DNA of 64,000 nt from Leptospira yanagawae serovar Saopaulo str. Sao Paulo = ATCC 700523 (lineage in GTDB: Bacteria; Spirochaetota; Leptospiria; Leptospirales; Leptospiraceae), in assembly GCF_000332475.2 (NCBI RefSeq), contig NZ_AOGX02000015.1:930001-994000 (forward strand). Reading direction: 5' to 3'. The position numbers and the translations under genes were made by a program. How positions within the stretch are numbered: the stretch's first letter is position 1; every line of letters starts with the position of its first letter. The notes under the pieces are model-generated. The model searched no databases. It saw only the letters and a program-made list of their open reading frames with translations, and had not been told where the DNA came from. Below, one piece after another: positions 27,191-35,033 of this stretch.

Positions 27191-28069
27191 TTACTTCTCG
27201 CCTCCCATTTCCTCTAAAATGGCATTGTATTCATCGTACAATTCACGTGTCATTTCCACAATTGGGCCAGGTTTTCCTTTACTAGCTTTTCCTGATCCAT
27301 ACAACCTAGCAAGTGTTCGTTTCGCCCGTGACAAAAGTAAAACTTGATCTTCTGGTTTTGGTGCCATTTGGTCTTTGAATTTTTTTGTTAAGAAGGCATT
27401 GAGATAAATGACACCATCAAATCCCCAGTTGTTGTCAGTATCGGGTCCAAGCATACCAGCAGCTTGGTCCACAGGTTCGTTCCCATTTTGCATGAGTTCT
27501 AATGTATAACCATAAATGACGGCGGCTTTTTGATAGAGTAAGTCTCTGATTTTATCATAACCAATATGAGGAAACTCTTCATGTAAGTCAGAGAAATACC
27601 AAGCAGCGCGAATTGCACAGACTGCTTTTTTTGGAGTAGGGGCCACACTCACACCACGTAATTGGTAACAATCCATCCCAAGTAGATAAGAAGCAGCACC
27701 TAACACAATTTGCCGATCCTGTGTAAAATCGAGTGGACCAAGGATTTTTTCGATATAACTTCTACGAGCGTCTGTTGCCATTCGAATGGCTTCGTTGTCA
27801 GCGGGGTTCAAAGCATTCCAATCTTTCGGAAAAGAGGAATAAAGGCAACGGGGGCAGACGGTCATGACATAATCCAGAGGGCTCACCCTACCGAATTTTT
27901 TGTTTTTTTCATACAATCGACGTAAGTCCTGGGCTAATTTCCCAGCGATTAGCCGTCCACCACCTTGGAACATCTGCTCCTTTTGGTGATTTTCATCACA
28001 AATTGGGCAAGCTGTAGACTCTTTGGCACGAAAAGATACTTTTTTTGACTGGGCAGCGGCTTGGGACAT
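27191..28069 (-). CDS. DUF2225 family protein
   Basis: 292 aa. An N-terminal zinc-ribbon-like set of Cys pairs is seen (CPICDEN at about 21-24 and TVCPRCLYSSFPKD at about 71-76). The rest is helical, with a TPR-like second half. This is the DUF2225 pattern, a family common in spirochaetes and clostridia with no proven role. The Cys pairs suggest metal binding. It is the first gene of the run with truA and is divergent from the secreted helical protein gene; the 136-base gap between them should hold both promoters, though no clear consensus was found. Confidence 0.8.
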   Translation of the reverse strand: MSQAAAQSKKVSFRAKESTACPICDENHQKEQMFQGGGRLIAGKLAQDLRRLYEKNKKFGRVSPLDYVMTVCPRCLYSSFPKDWNALNPADNEAIRMATDARRSYIEKILGPLDFTQDRQIVLGAASYLLGMDCYQLRGVSVAPTPKKAVCAIRAAWYFSDLHEEFPHIGYDKIRDLLYQKAAVIYGYTLELMQNGNEPVDQAAGMLGPDTDNNWGFDGVIYLNAFLTKKFKDQMAPKPEDQVLLLSRAKRTLARLYGSGKASKGKPGPIVEMTRELYDEYNAILEEMGGEK

Positions 28070-28205
28070 AGGAAAAATCTAGGAAAAGGCTCAATTTTAA
28101 AATACAATCTGTCAATCCAATATCATAAATCTCCGATAATACTCACAGGGGACACCCTGAAATTACTTGTAAGATTCTTCTAACGAAGGAAAGTACGGAA
28201 ACGGA

Positions 28206-29324
28206 ATGAATGGCAGAGCAATGAAACAATCCCTTCTTATTCTCATGATGAGTCTCGTGATGCAGGCACCTATGTTTGCAGAAGCAGTCTCTAGTAAATC
28301 CTATCAAAAACGCATCGAGCTTTTGACTTACTTCCGTGAGCTTGAGCCAATCGTTAAAAACTTTCGTGGCGAAGATGCGGAAGGAAAACCTACAGAGTTA
28401 AATGCTCCTGAAGGCAAAGAAGGTTTCCGTATGAAAAAATACTTAGAAGCCAAACGAATTTACCAAGAAGGTTTACAGTACCATTTTGAAGGTAACTTCT
28501 CCTCTGCTTACCAACGTTTCCTTGAATGCCAACTTGGCATAGAAAAAATGACAGAAGAACTTTCTCAACTCTATATCCTCCGCGCGGAAGAGATGATGAA
28601 AGTGGCTATGGAACGTAAAAATCCAAACAATCCAATGGACAAAGCTCTCCTTGATATCTCCATTGAATACGGAAAAGGATCTTATTTCCGCCAAGACGTG
28701 ATGGACTTACCTCGCGAAGCTCCTTACCAAAGACGTATGTATGACCCAAAAGAGGCTCATTACAGTTACAATAAGTACGACATTGAAAAGAATATGGAAC
28801 TCGGTTACAAACATTTGGGACTTGCGAAAGAAGCAAGAGCCAATGCTTTGAAAGTGGAACGAAATTTGGAAAAACACCAAAAACTCCAACCATCTCATAG
28901 GAAGTATCGTATCGAATTGTATTTTGGTGCGATCAACTTAGCTCGTGATTCCAAAGCCAATGCGATTAATATTTATAAATTAAAATACCCTTATGATAAT
29001 TATTATCTAAACAATTCTCTTGCAAAATCAGAAGCATCAAAGGATGAATCTGGTGCCACAGTGGAAGGCCAACCTGTGAAAATTGATGGTGTGACCTATG
29101 ACTTCACAAAAAACCCTTATATCAAATATGACAACCGTCTCCAAGCAATGTTTGATATCAGAGTGCCAGAAGACTACCGTGTGGATCATGCGGACGTTAG
29201 AGGTCGAGTTTACGAATATGATTCCAATAACATGGTGTTCATGAAGTACGACCAAGAACGTAAAAAAGCCTTAAATGTTCCTGCAAAACCTGCTCAGGGA
29301 AGTAACACTACTCCGCAACAATAA
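28206..29324 (+). CDS. Secreted alpha-helical protein, possibly flagellar-coiling (FcpA/FcpB)-like
   Basis: 372 aa with a cleavable-looking signal (MKQSLLILMMSLVMQAPMFAEA; ATGs at 28206 and 28221). The mature protein is rich in charged helices with many Tyr and Lys, e.g. KKYLEAKRIYQEGLQYHFEG and KLQPSHRKYRIELYFGAI, and has no Cys-based lipobox. It is a single-gene transcript with a strong terminator directly after it, which fits an abundant protein. The helical layout and size recall the leptospiral flagellar-coiling proteins of the periplasmic flagellum sheath, but this rests on memory of the family and is not proven here. A TPR-like protein is the other option. Confidence 0.6.
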   Translation: MNGRAMKQSLLILMMSLVMQAPMFAEAVSSKSYQKRIELLTYFRELEPIVKNFRGEDAEGKPTELNAPEGKEGFRMKKYLEAKRIYQEGLQYHFEGNFSSAYQRFLECQLGIEKMTEELSQLYILRAEEMMKVAMERKNPNNPMDKALLDISIEYGKGSYFRQDVMDLPREAPYQRRMYDPKEAHYSYNKYDIEKNMELGYKHLGLAKEARANALKVERNLEKHQKLQPSHRKYRIELYFGAINLARDSKANAINIYKLKYPYDNYYLNNSLAKSEASKDESGATVEGQPVKIDGVTYDFTKNPYIKYDNRLQAMFDIRVPEDYRVDHADVRGRVYEYDSNNMVFMKYDQERKKALNVPAKPAQGSNTTPQQ

Positions 29325-29357
29325 GAAACACTAACTAACACTGTTTCCGAATGTGGT

Positions 29358-29386
29358 AGCCCAAGAATTTTCTTGGGCTTTTTTAT
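29358..29386 (+). terminator. Rho-independent terminator
   Basis: AGCCCAAGAA (29358-29367) and TTCTTGGGCT (29370-29379) form a perfect 10-bp stem with a two-base minimal loop as written, followed by a run of T. It lies 34 bases after the stop of the secreted helical protein gene. Confidence 0.88.
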
Positions 29387-29421
29387 ATCCATAGAAACGA
29401 CCCTTTTGTCTAATTGTTGCT

Positions 29422-30225
29422 ATGGCGAAAATTCCAGTTGTTGACAACCTAATTGAAAAAAACTTACACGGGCTAAGTGTTCACTACGGACGTTTGGTAA
29501 TGAAAGTCTATTTGCGAATCACCTTACTTGTGTTTGGGAAGGCCAGTCCGTTTTTGATCCGAGGTTTGTACCGAGCGATCACTGGGAACAAAGAGAAACG
29601 AATCAAAGAATTTTTAGAAGGCACAAAGGTTTGGGCGGAAGACGTTAAAAAAATCACCAAATCCACCGTCTTAGTGTTAAATGAATTCACTGTTCCTGAA
29701 AAAGGACATATGATATTTTTAAATCACGTAAACGAAATGGATTTTCCATACGATTGTTATGTGATCAGAAAACCTTTTTTAGCAAACCAAGTCATCAAAA
29801 AAGCATGGTTTGCCTATTGGTGGATGACGGCTATGGGTTCACAAGTATTTGATAACTCGAAAGCGATGTCCATCGCGGTATCAGTTAAAAATTTAATTGA
29901 AGGTTTAAAAACTACTTCCTATATCGTTTACCCTGAAGGCAAAAATACGTATAGCGAAGAGATCCAACCTTTAAAAAAAGGAATGGTGAAAATTGCTTTT
30001 GACCAAAAAATTCCTGTTTTTGTGGCCGTGAAGTCGGGTGTCACAACTTACCAAGAATACCAAAAAGGAAATGTGGTAGGGTATTTGGGTCTTGGTGTTC
30101 ACAACCCCAACGAGTTTGCAAATTGGGAAGAGTTCCAAACTCATCTTTACCAGCTGATGCATTCCAAAAAACAAGAGTTAGATGGAATGTTGGAAAAAGA
30201 AAGGATCAAATTGCAAACCGTTTAA
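29422..30225 (+). CDS. PlsC-like acyltransferase (1-acylglycerol-3-phosphate type)
   Basis: 267 aa. The acyltransferase motif I is present as NHVNEMD (His-x4-Asp), and motif III as VYPEGKNT. These are the catalytic and phosphate-binding signatures of PlsC-type enzymes that acylate lysophosphatidic acid or related lipids. Motif II is less clear, so the acceptor is uncertain. It is convergent with the phosphatase frame: the two stops overlap by four bases (30222-30225). Confidence 0.8.
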   Translation: MAKIPVVDNLIEKNLHGLSVHYGRLVMKVYLRITLLVFGKASPFLIRGLYRAITGNKEKRIKEFLEGTKVWAEDVKKITKSTVLVLNEFTVPEKGHMIFLNHVNEMDFPYDCYVIRKPFLANQVIKKAWFAYWWMTAMGSQVFDNSKAMSIAVSVKNLIEGLKTTSYIVYPEGKNTYSEEIQPLKKGMVKIAFDQKIPVFVAVKSGVTTYQEYQKGNVVGYLGLGVHNPNEFANWEEFQTHLYQLMHSKKQELDGMLEKERIKLQTV

Positions 30226-30908
30226 GGAACGAAAGACTTTTCCCAGGATTCAAGGAATCGGATTTGTTCGTGTGATTCTACTGCACGTTCACTTCTTGAT
30301 TCCCTTACTTTTTGGATTGCCGTTTCGGCATTCATCCCAAATTTCCAAATCAAATACGCAGCAGCCACTGTCCCCGATCTACCAAGCCCTCCCACACAAT
30401 GAACCAAAACTTTTTGATTTTGTGTGAGAATGGAATCAATCCAAGTTACGATTTCTAACATTTGTGTATGGCTTGGTACACGTTGGTCTAAAATGGAAAT
30501 CTGTTTGTGGTTGATCCCATGAATAGGAAGTTCGGATTTTAAGTCCGAAACACCATATTGTATGTACTCTTGTTCCGTGATGAGGCTAAGAACATTTGAG
30601 ATTCTTTCTTTTTTGATGGTCTGCAAATCTTCGAGTAAAACTCGGTTCCTATCTTTTCTGCCAGGTAAAATTGTAAGTCCAATTTGTTTTACTAGGTCTC
30701 CATCTTTTCCAAAAAAAGGTTTTAGGTAATCGATTCGGAGCAGTTTTGATTTTTGGATATAGGATTTGATTTTCAGTATGAGTTTGGCACCGGCATACAA
30801 TGCCCATTTTTTTTGAAGGTCATTACATTCATCAAAGGATAGTGTATGCATAGAGTATCGTAAAGCACCAACATGCATTTGGTAAGGGTCTCTGTCTAGT
30901 TTCACCAA
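30222..30908 (-). CDS. Protein tyrosine/dual-specificity phosphatase module (C-terminal part of a split gene)
   Basis: 228 aa from TTG 30908 (GTG 30905 next). The phosphatase signature is HCVGGLGRSGT: Cys171 and Arg177 of the Cx5R loop. The first ~45 residues (HVGALRYSMHTLSFDE, KKWALYAGAKL) do not belong to a phosphatase; they look like the end of the kinase-like domain of the upstream frame. This and the single-base offset show that the two ORFs were once, or still are, one gene: see the frameshift site at 30953-30958. No ribosome site is visible before 30908. Confidence 0.85.
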   Translation of the reverse strand: MVKLDRDPYQMHVGALRYSMHTLSFDECNDLQKKWALYAGAKLILKIKSYIQKSKLLRIDYLKPFFGKDGDLVKQIGLTILPGRKDRNRVLLEDLQTIKKERISNVLSLITEQEYIQYGVSDLKSELPIHGINHKQISILDQRVPSHTQMLEIVTWIDSILTQNQKVLVHCVGGLGRSGTVAAAYLIWKFGMNAETAIQKVRESRSERAVESHEQIRFLESWEKSFVP

Positions 30909-30909
30909 C

Positions 30910-32598
30910 TTAGGATAATACGATCTGAGTTTTGCGATGAACTCGGTATGCCTTTTTTAATTTCTCATTTGTGATCTCTCTCGGTGGATCAAAGGAAAGT
31001 GGTATTCCTAAATCCTCTTGGTTGTGCAAAAAATCAGTGAGAACAATTGCGTCGTTCCATTCTGATTCCGTTTCTATCTTACAAAAGATATACAGAATAT
31101 CATTTTCCAATTTTAATAAATCACGTATGATATGGCCACGGTGGGTATGGAAAAAATCAATCATCCAGACATTGTCTTGTGCATCAATGATGATATTGGC
31201 GCCATTTAAATCTCCATGCACATAAGATGTATTATGTGATATGGCATTATATTCTTTTAAATCCAATAAGTCAGTTTCATAAAAAAGGCATGGATTTTGA
31301 ACGATGTGGCCTGGAAAAATTTCAATGGTGGACTCATTTTGAGGACTACCAAGAATTGTTTCGACACGATTACGTACGGATTTTGCATATTTATGTTGGA
31401 AGTCATAATACTCGAGTAAATTGAGTTTTTCGGTAGATGCTGCTTCAAATAATCTTCCTAATTGTTCGCCAAATACTGTATCGATGACACGATCAAGTCC
31501 ACTTCCATCCAACATGGTGCCATATAACTTTTGAAAGGTTTTAACATTCCCATCTAACATTGCTGCATACCGGTATTTGATGGCACCTCGGTCACCTAAT
31601 TCACAAAAATCAACAATGGAGGGTGCATTATTCCCCAATACCTCTTGGATCCTTTCAAAGGAAGTTCTTTCTTTGGCAATCAAATCCCGATTTCCAATTT
31701 TAACAACACAAGGAACTTGTAAATGTCCCAAATGGTCGATGGATTTTGTTTTTAATACCACATTTCCTGAAAACCCACCATCCAAAGTTTTGCATTCAAC
31801 TTCTTTACAATCTCTGAAGAGATAGAGTAATATTTGTTTGTCGAGATCTGTGATGGGGTATTTTGGATCTAAATTTAATTTGTCACTTGCGATCCTTGCA
31901 TTGGTGGAAATACGTTTTTTGAGATTGGGTTGGTCTCCAGTTAAAAATTCAGTAAAGGCACCGATGGATGAAAATACATTGACTCCTAAAATTTGTTTGA
32001 GTTGGTCAAGGGCAATAAAATGCATCGATAAAGATGAACTTGCGGTGAGTGCCGAACAAACTGCAATTTCAAATTCAGGGTATCTTGTTTTTAAGTCATA
32101 ACATAAAAAGGTTACTTTTGCTTCAGTCCAAACACCCGTAATCCCAACACGTATGGACTTACCTTTGTAAGGTTTTAAAATGGATTCTAAATTCGTATCT
32201 ACAAAATCATTTAATCCAGAAGCGTTTACAATCTCTGCTCGGTTTGGGTTTTCTTCAATCCAACTTTGGAAAACAAACTCAGCACCTTTTGTGTCCATCA
32301 GACAATGTTCTCCAAACTGTAAGAGGTGGTCTTCTTGAGATTTTGATTTGGGATCATGCCAATCCCTGATATGGATTAACTTCAATTGTTTTGGGTCTTT
32401 TTCATACGCCCAATCCATCAATGAAAATACTGGGCCATCTTCGACCATTTCCCCAAGCAAACGATTTGCTTCGGCATAACCAATGTGTAATGAATTCGGA
32501 AGTGGATCATATTTATCTAAAAGTGATGTAAAATCATTTTGCAAACATTGGGTAAATAAAATCGCAGATTCTGAATTCATGTACAAAAGGATTGACAT
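30910..32598 (-). CDS. Isochorismatase-like domain fused to kinase-like phosphotransferase (N-terminal part of a split gene)
   Basis: 562 aa. Residues 1-215 form an isochorismatase-like domain with LQNDF (Asp22), but the nucleophile position reads GVWTEAKV: the family Cys is replaced by Lys161, so this part may be catalytically dead. Residues about 250-550 form a kinase-like domain related to aminoglycoside/choline-kinase folds, with HGDLNGANI (461-469) and the metal Asp in MIDFFHTH (Asp481); the RDLLKLE segment recalls the ternary-complex-associated TCAD9 family. After residue 549 the frame diverges and stops, and the matching continuation lies in the next ORF. Confidence 0.82.
   Translation of the reverse strand: MSILLYMNSESAILFTQCLQNDFTSLLDKYDPLPNSLHIGYAEANRLLGEMVEDGPVFSLMDWAYEKDPKQLKLIHIRDWHDPKSKSQEDHLLQFGEHCLMDTKGAEFVFQSWIEENPNRAEIVNASGLNDFVDTNLESILKPYKGKSIRVGITGVWTEAKVTFLCYDLKTRYPEFEIAVCSALTASSSLSMHFIALDQLKQILGVNVFSSIGAFTEFLTGDQPNLKKRISTNARIASDKLNLDPKYPITDLDKQILLYLFRDCKEVECKTLDGGFSGNVVLKTKSIDHLGHLQVPCVVKIGNRDLIAKERTSFERIQEVLGNNAPSIVDFCELGDRGAIKYRYAAMLDGNVKTFQKLYGTMLDGSGLDRVIDTVFGEQLGRLFEAASTEKLNLLEYYDFQHKYAKSVRNRVETILGSPQNESTIEIFPGHIVQNPCLFYETDLLDLKEYNAISHNTSYVHGDLNGANIIIDAQDNVWMIDFFHTHRGHIIRDLLKLENDILYIFCKIETESEWNDAIVLTDFLHNQEDLGIPLSFDPPREITNEKLKKAYRVHRKTQIVLS
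30953..30958 (-). other. A6 tract (T6 on plus strand): frameshift point in the kinase-phosphatase gene
   Basis: On the coding strand the tract reads TTAAAAAAGG. The upstream frame is read as TTA AAA AAG and hits TAA at 30912-30910. Reading five A instead of six gives LKRHTEFIAKLRSYYPKLV and runs without a break into the phosphatase ORF. The restored gene (30222-32598 minus one base) is 792 codons. The alternative frame has a stop at 30959-30957, so the shift must lie between there and 30913. Confidence 0.8.
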
Positions 32599-32619
32599 CC
32601 TTAAAAATAAATCGAGAAT
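32592..32619 (+). promoter_or_regulatory. Candidate promoter of the septoil-knot-like gene
   Basis: TTGACA (32592-32597), a 16-base spacer, then GAGAAT (32614-32619) as a weak -10. It lies in the 46-base divergent gap and overlaps the start of the minus-strand isochorismatase-like gene, so the two genes could affect each other's transcription. Confidence 0.4.
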
Positions 32620-32644
32620 TTATTTCTTAAATTTTGGAGGAACG

Positions 32645-32959
32645 ATGAAACAAACATTGATTTTGATTCTGTCTGTATTTTTAACGACTGGCCTCATGGC
32701 AGGTGAAGTTGGCTCTGATTGCACATTTAAAGGAAAAAAATTGGCTGGAAAGGTGCAGTTCGTTACCAGTTTCCCGGATTTTAAAGTCCAGATCGTAGAT
32801 AGTTTCCCAGACTTAAAAGTCAAAAAGGTAACAAGTTTTCCTTCGGACTGTGGTCAGTGGCAGGAAGTAACTTCCTTTCCCGATTTTAAAGTCCAAATTG
32901 TCACCAGTTTTCCTGACTTCAAAGTGAAGTATGTGGATTCATTTCCTGGAGTACCGTAG
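32645..32959 (+). CDS. Small secreted repeat protein resembling the 7(1) septoil-knot family
   Basis: 104 aa from ATG 32645 behind GGAGG (32636-32640). The longer frame to 32483 runs through the divergent gene and is rejected. A signal peptide (MKQTLILILSVFLTTGLMAG) is followed by a short domain built of five to six copies of a ~12-residue unit such as VTSFPDFKVQIV, with two Cys (SDCTFKG and SDCGQW) that may form a disulfide. As I recall it, this repeat type with FPDFKVQIV units is that of the septoil-knot family, predicted to form a 7(1)-knotted beta protein. Function is unknown. It overlaps the convergent sulfatase gene by 21 bases. Confidence 0.75.
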   Translation: MKQTLILILSVFLTTGLMAGEVGSDCTFKGKKLAGKVQFVTSFPDFKVQIVDSFPDLKVKKVTSFPSDCGQWQEVTSFPDFKVQIVTSFPDFKVKYVDSFPGVP

Positions 32960-34939
32960 TTGTCCTTCCATCGGATAAACAGAATTCCGATTCATCAAAT
33001 CCAATGACAAATTGAAAAATGCCTTTGCTTTTTGGGTTTGTGCCGTACATTTTGTACGATCTGTTCGGCAAATTGAGTCTTCTTCATATGGGGGCACCAT
33101 TTGGAATATGAATTGTGTGTCTCCATCAACACTTTGGTATAATATTTTTTCTTCATCAATCCAACCACACGCACTTCCATAGGCAAAATAAGTGCTACCT
33201 GATTTTAGATTTGGTGCAAATAGATTTTTACCAAATCCTGCAAAATAGGTTTCTTTACCAATACTTCCTAAAATGGTTGGCAATACATCGAGTTGCGACG
33301 CAATTCTCTCATCTAACTTTGGTTTGATGTATTTTGGTGCATACAATAAAAAAGGGACCATTCGATCTTCATAATAAGTCAAATATCGATGATGGGTGTG
33401 ATCTCCTACAAAAACAAATAAGGTTTCATCAAAGTATTCCTTTTTCTCTATCTCTGCCATAAATGTTTCCAATGCTGCATCGGCATAATGGTAGGTATTT
33501 AGATAATCATAATCTGTTATACTTGAATCAAATATTTCATATTTTGGATCGGGGACTTTATATGGATAATGAGTAGTCATCGTGAGGATTGTCACAAGAA
33601 ACGGTTTTTGTTTTGATTGGTACAAATCCATTTCTTCTATTGCCCGACTATAGAGGTGTTCATCATCATACCCCCAGGCCCCAATTTGGTAAAGACCTGA
33701 TTTTCGAAAATCTTCCTTACCGATTAAGGTTTTGAATCCAAAGTGAGGTAATATGGTGGCCAAACTATCAAACTTCAAATCATCACCAGTGATAAAACTT
33801 GTTTCATAACCGAATCCAGAAAATAGATTTCCTATCGCAGAAAAATGGCTAAGGATCTGTGGAGTTCGAATGGCAGTAAGTCCTGGCCGGTCAGGAATGC
33901 TGGTTAATACCGAAAGTAATGCATTGCTAGTTCTACCTCCATTTGCATAAAATTTCCGAAAACTATGTCCTTTTTTCGCCAAATGATTGTAATATGGTGT
34001 TACTTCTTTACCCATCCAAATTCCATCAGACATTGGCCAAACAAATTTCCCTGTCCACGATTCTTGGATCACAAGTACAACGTTTGTTGGTTTTTTAGCA
34101 TTCACAGGATTTAGTTTGCGTATCAATGGAAAGTCTGGATCATTTAGGAATTCAGAACCTTCAAATTGGATTTCCTTTTTGACAACTTCGATCATTTCAG
34201 CATCGCTCATTTTTAAATGTTTGGGAATGGATTGGCTTTTGAAGTCGTTCATCGTTGTATAAATTCCGTTTAAGGCAATTTGATTGATGAGAGCATCATC
34301 GGAGATAATGGCTTCGCTTGCTCGGAGTGGTGACTCTTGTGGCCCACCACGAAAGGAGATGAAAAAAAATAAAATCCATATACTGTTTTTTAAAATCGTA
34401 TATTTTGTTGGTATTGGTTCTTGCCTTTGGATCCCTATCTTTTGTTTTCGAAACCAATACCGAATGCCTATAATATAAAGAATGATAAAAAGTAAAAAGG
34501 AAAGGATTTTAAGCGGTGCTTCTGCGAAGGCAGAGGAAACCAATACATCCAAATCTCCTAAAAACACAATGGCTTCATAACCAATGTGTTTATTTGCATT
34601 TTCAAAGTACAGTAGATCTGCAAACAAATGCATAACACACAATGGATAGATAATAAGTGGTGTGACTAACCAAAGATTTTTATAAAATTGGAATCGAGAC
34701 AAAGAATGAAACATGGAAAGTATAAAAAATCCAACTAACACCATTGATATGGTTGTGAGATCAAATCTAAACCCAATGAGAAACGCTTTTAAAATTAATA
34801 AATATTGGAAATCTTCTAAACGGTAAGAATAAACCAGAAAAAATAAAATACGGTGTAAGAAGAGAGTAAAGAATCCGAAAACAAAATAGGTAATAAAAAT
34901 ACGATCTGAAAAACTAGGTTTGAATATCTGTTTCACCAT
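32939..34939 (-). CDS. Sulfatase-family membrane enzyme (LTA synthase/phosphoglycerol transferase-like)
   Basis: 666 aa. About five N-terminal membrane segments (residues 10-170) are followed by an extracytoplasmic alkaline-phosphatase-fold domain. Seen motifs: VVLVIQESWTGKF (metal site Glu), GGRTSNALLSVLTS with the likely Thr nucleophile, SFITGDDLKFD, and the metal-binding GDHTHHRYLTYYED. This is the layout of LtaS, MdoB and EptA-like transferases that move phosphoglycerol or phosphoethanolamine to envelope glycans or lipids. The donor and acceptor here are unknown. Divergent from the biotin carboxylase gene. Confidence 0.85.
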   Translation of the reverse strand: MVKQIFKPSFSDRIFITYFVFGFFTLFLHRILFFLVYSYRLEDFQYLLILKAFLIGFRFDLTTISMVLVGFFILSMFHSLSRFQFYKNLWLVTPLIIYPLCVMHLFADLLYFENANKHIGYEAIVFLGDLDVLVSSAFAEAPLKILSFLLFIILYIIGIRYWFRKQKIGIQRQEPIPTKYTILKNSIWILFFFISFRGGPQESPLRASEAIISDDALINQIALNGIYTTMNDFKSQSIPKHLKMSDAEMIEVVKKEIQFEGSEFLNDPDFPLIRKLNPVNAKKPTNVVLVIQESWTGKFVWPMSDGIWMGKEVTPYYNHLAKKGHSFRKFYANGGRTSNALLSVLTSIPDRPGLTAIRTPQILSHFSAIGNLFSGFGYETSFITGDDLKFDSLATILPHFGFKTLIGKEDFRKSGLYQIGAWGYDDEHLYSRAIEEMDLYQSKQKPFLVTILTMTTHYPYKVPDPKYEIFDSSITDYDYLNTYHYADAALETFMAEIEKKEYFDETLFVFVGDHTHHRYLTYYEDRMVPFLLYAPKYIKPKLDERIASQLDVLPTILGSIGKETYFAGFGKNLFAPNLKSGSTYFAYGSACGWIDEEKILYQSVDGDTQFIFQMVPPYEEDSICRTDRTKCTAQTQKAKAFFNLSLDLMNRNSVYPMEGQLRYSRK

Positions 34940-35033
34940 AAAAAAAGAATTGATGATTCGTTATGATGGTCAATTCACTTCCTATGTTTCTGTTGATTTA
35001 TTTTCGCCATTCTTTAGTTTTGATCCTACTTGT

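Noticed and set aside
30953..30958. Programmed -1 frameshift at A AAA AAG in the kinase gene
   Set aside because: The heptamer fits the -1 pattern, but the -1 frame ends within about 20 codons and does not enter the phosphatase frame. The join needs loss of one base (a +1 shift), so a tract-length change or transcript slippage is the better fit.
32760..32950. Direct repeats in the knot-like gene as CRISPR-like
   Set aside because: The repeats encode a protein pattern in frame, have no constant spacer length and sit inside a gene with a signal peptide.
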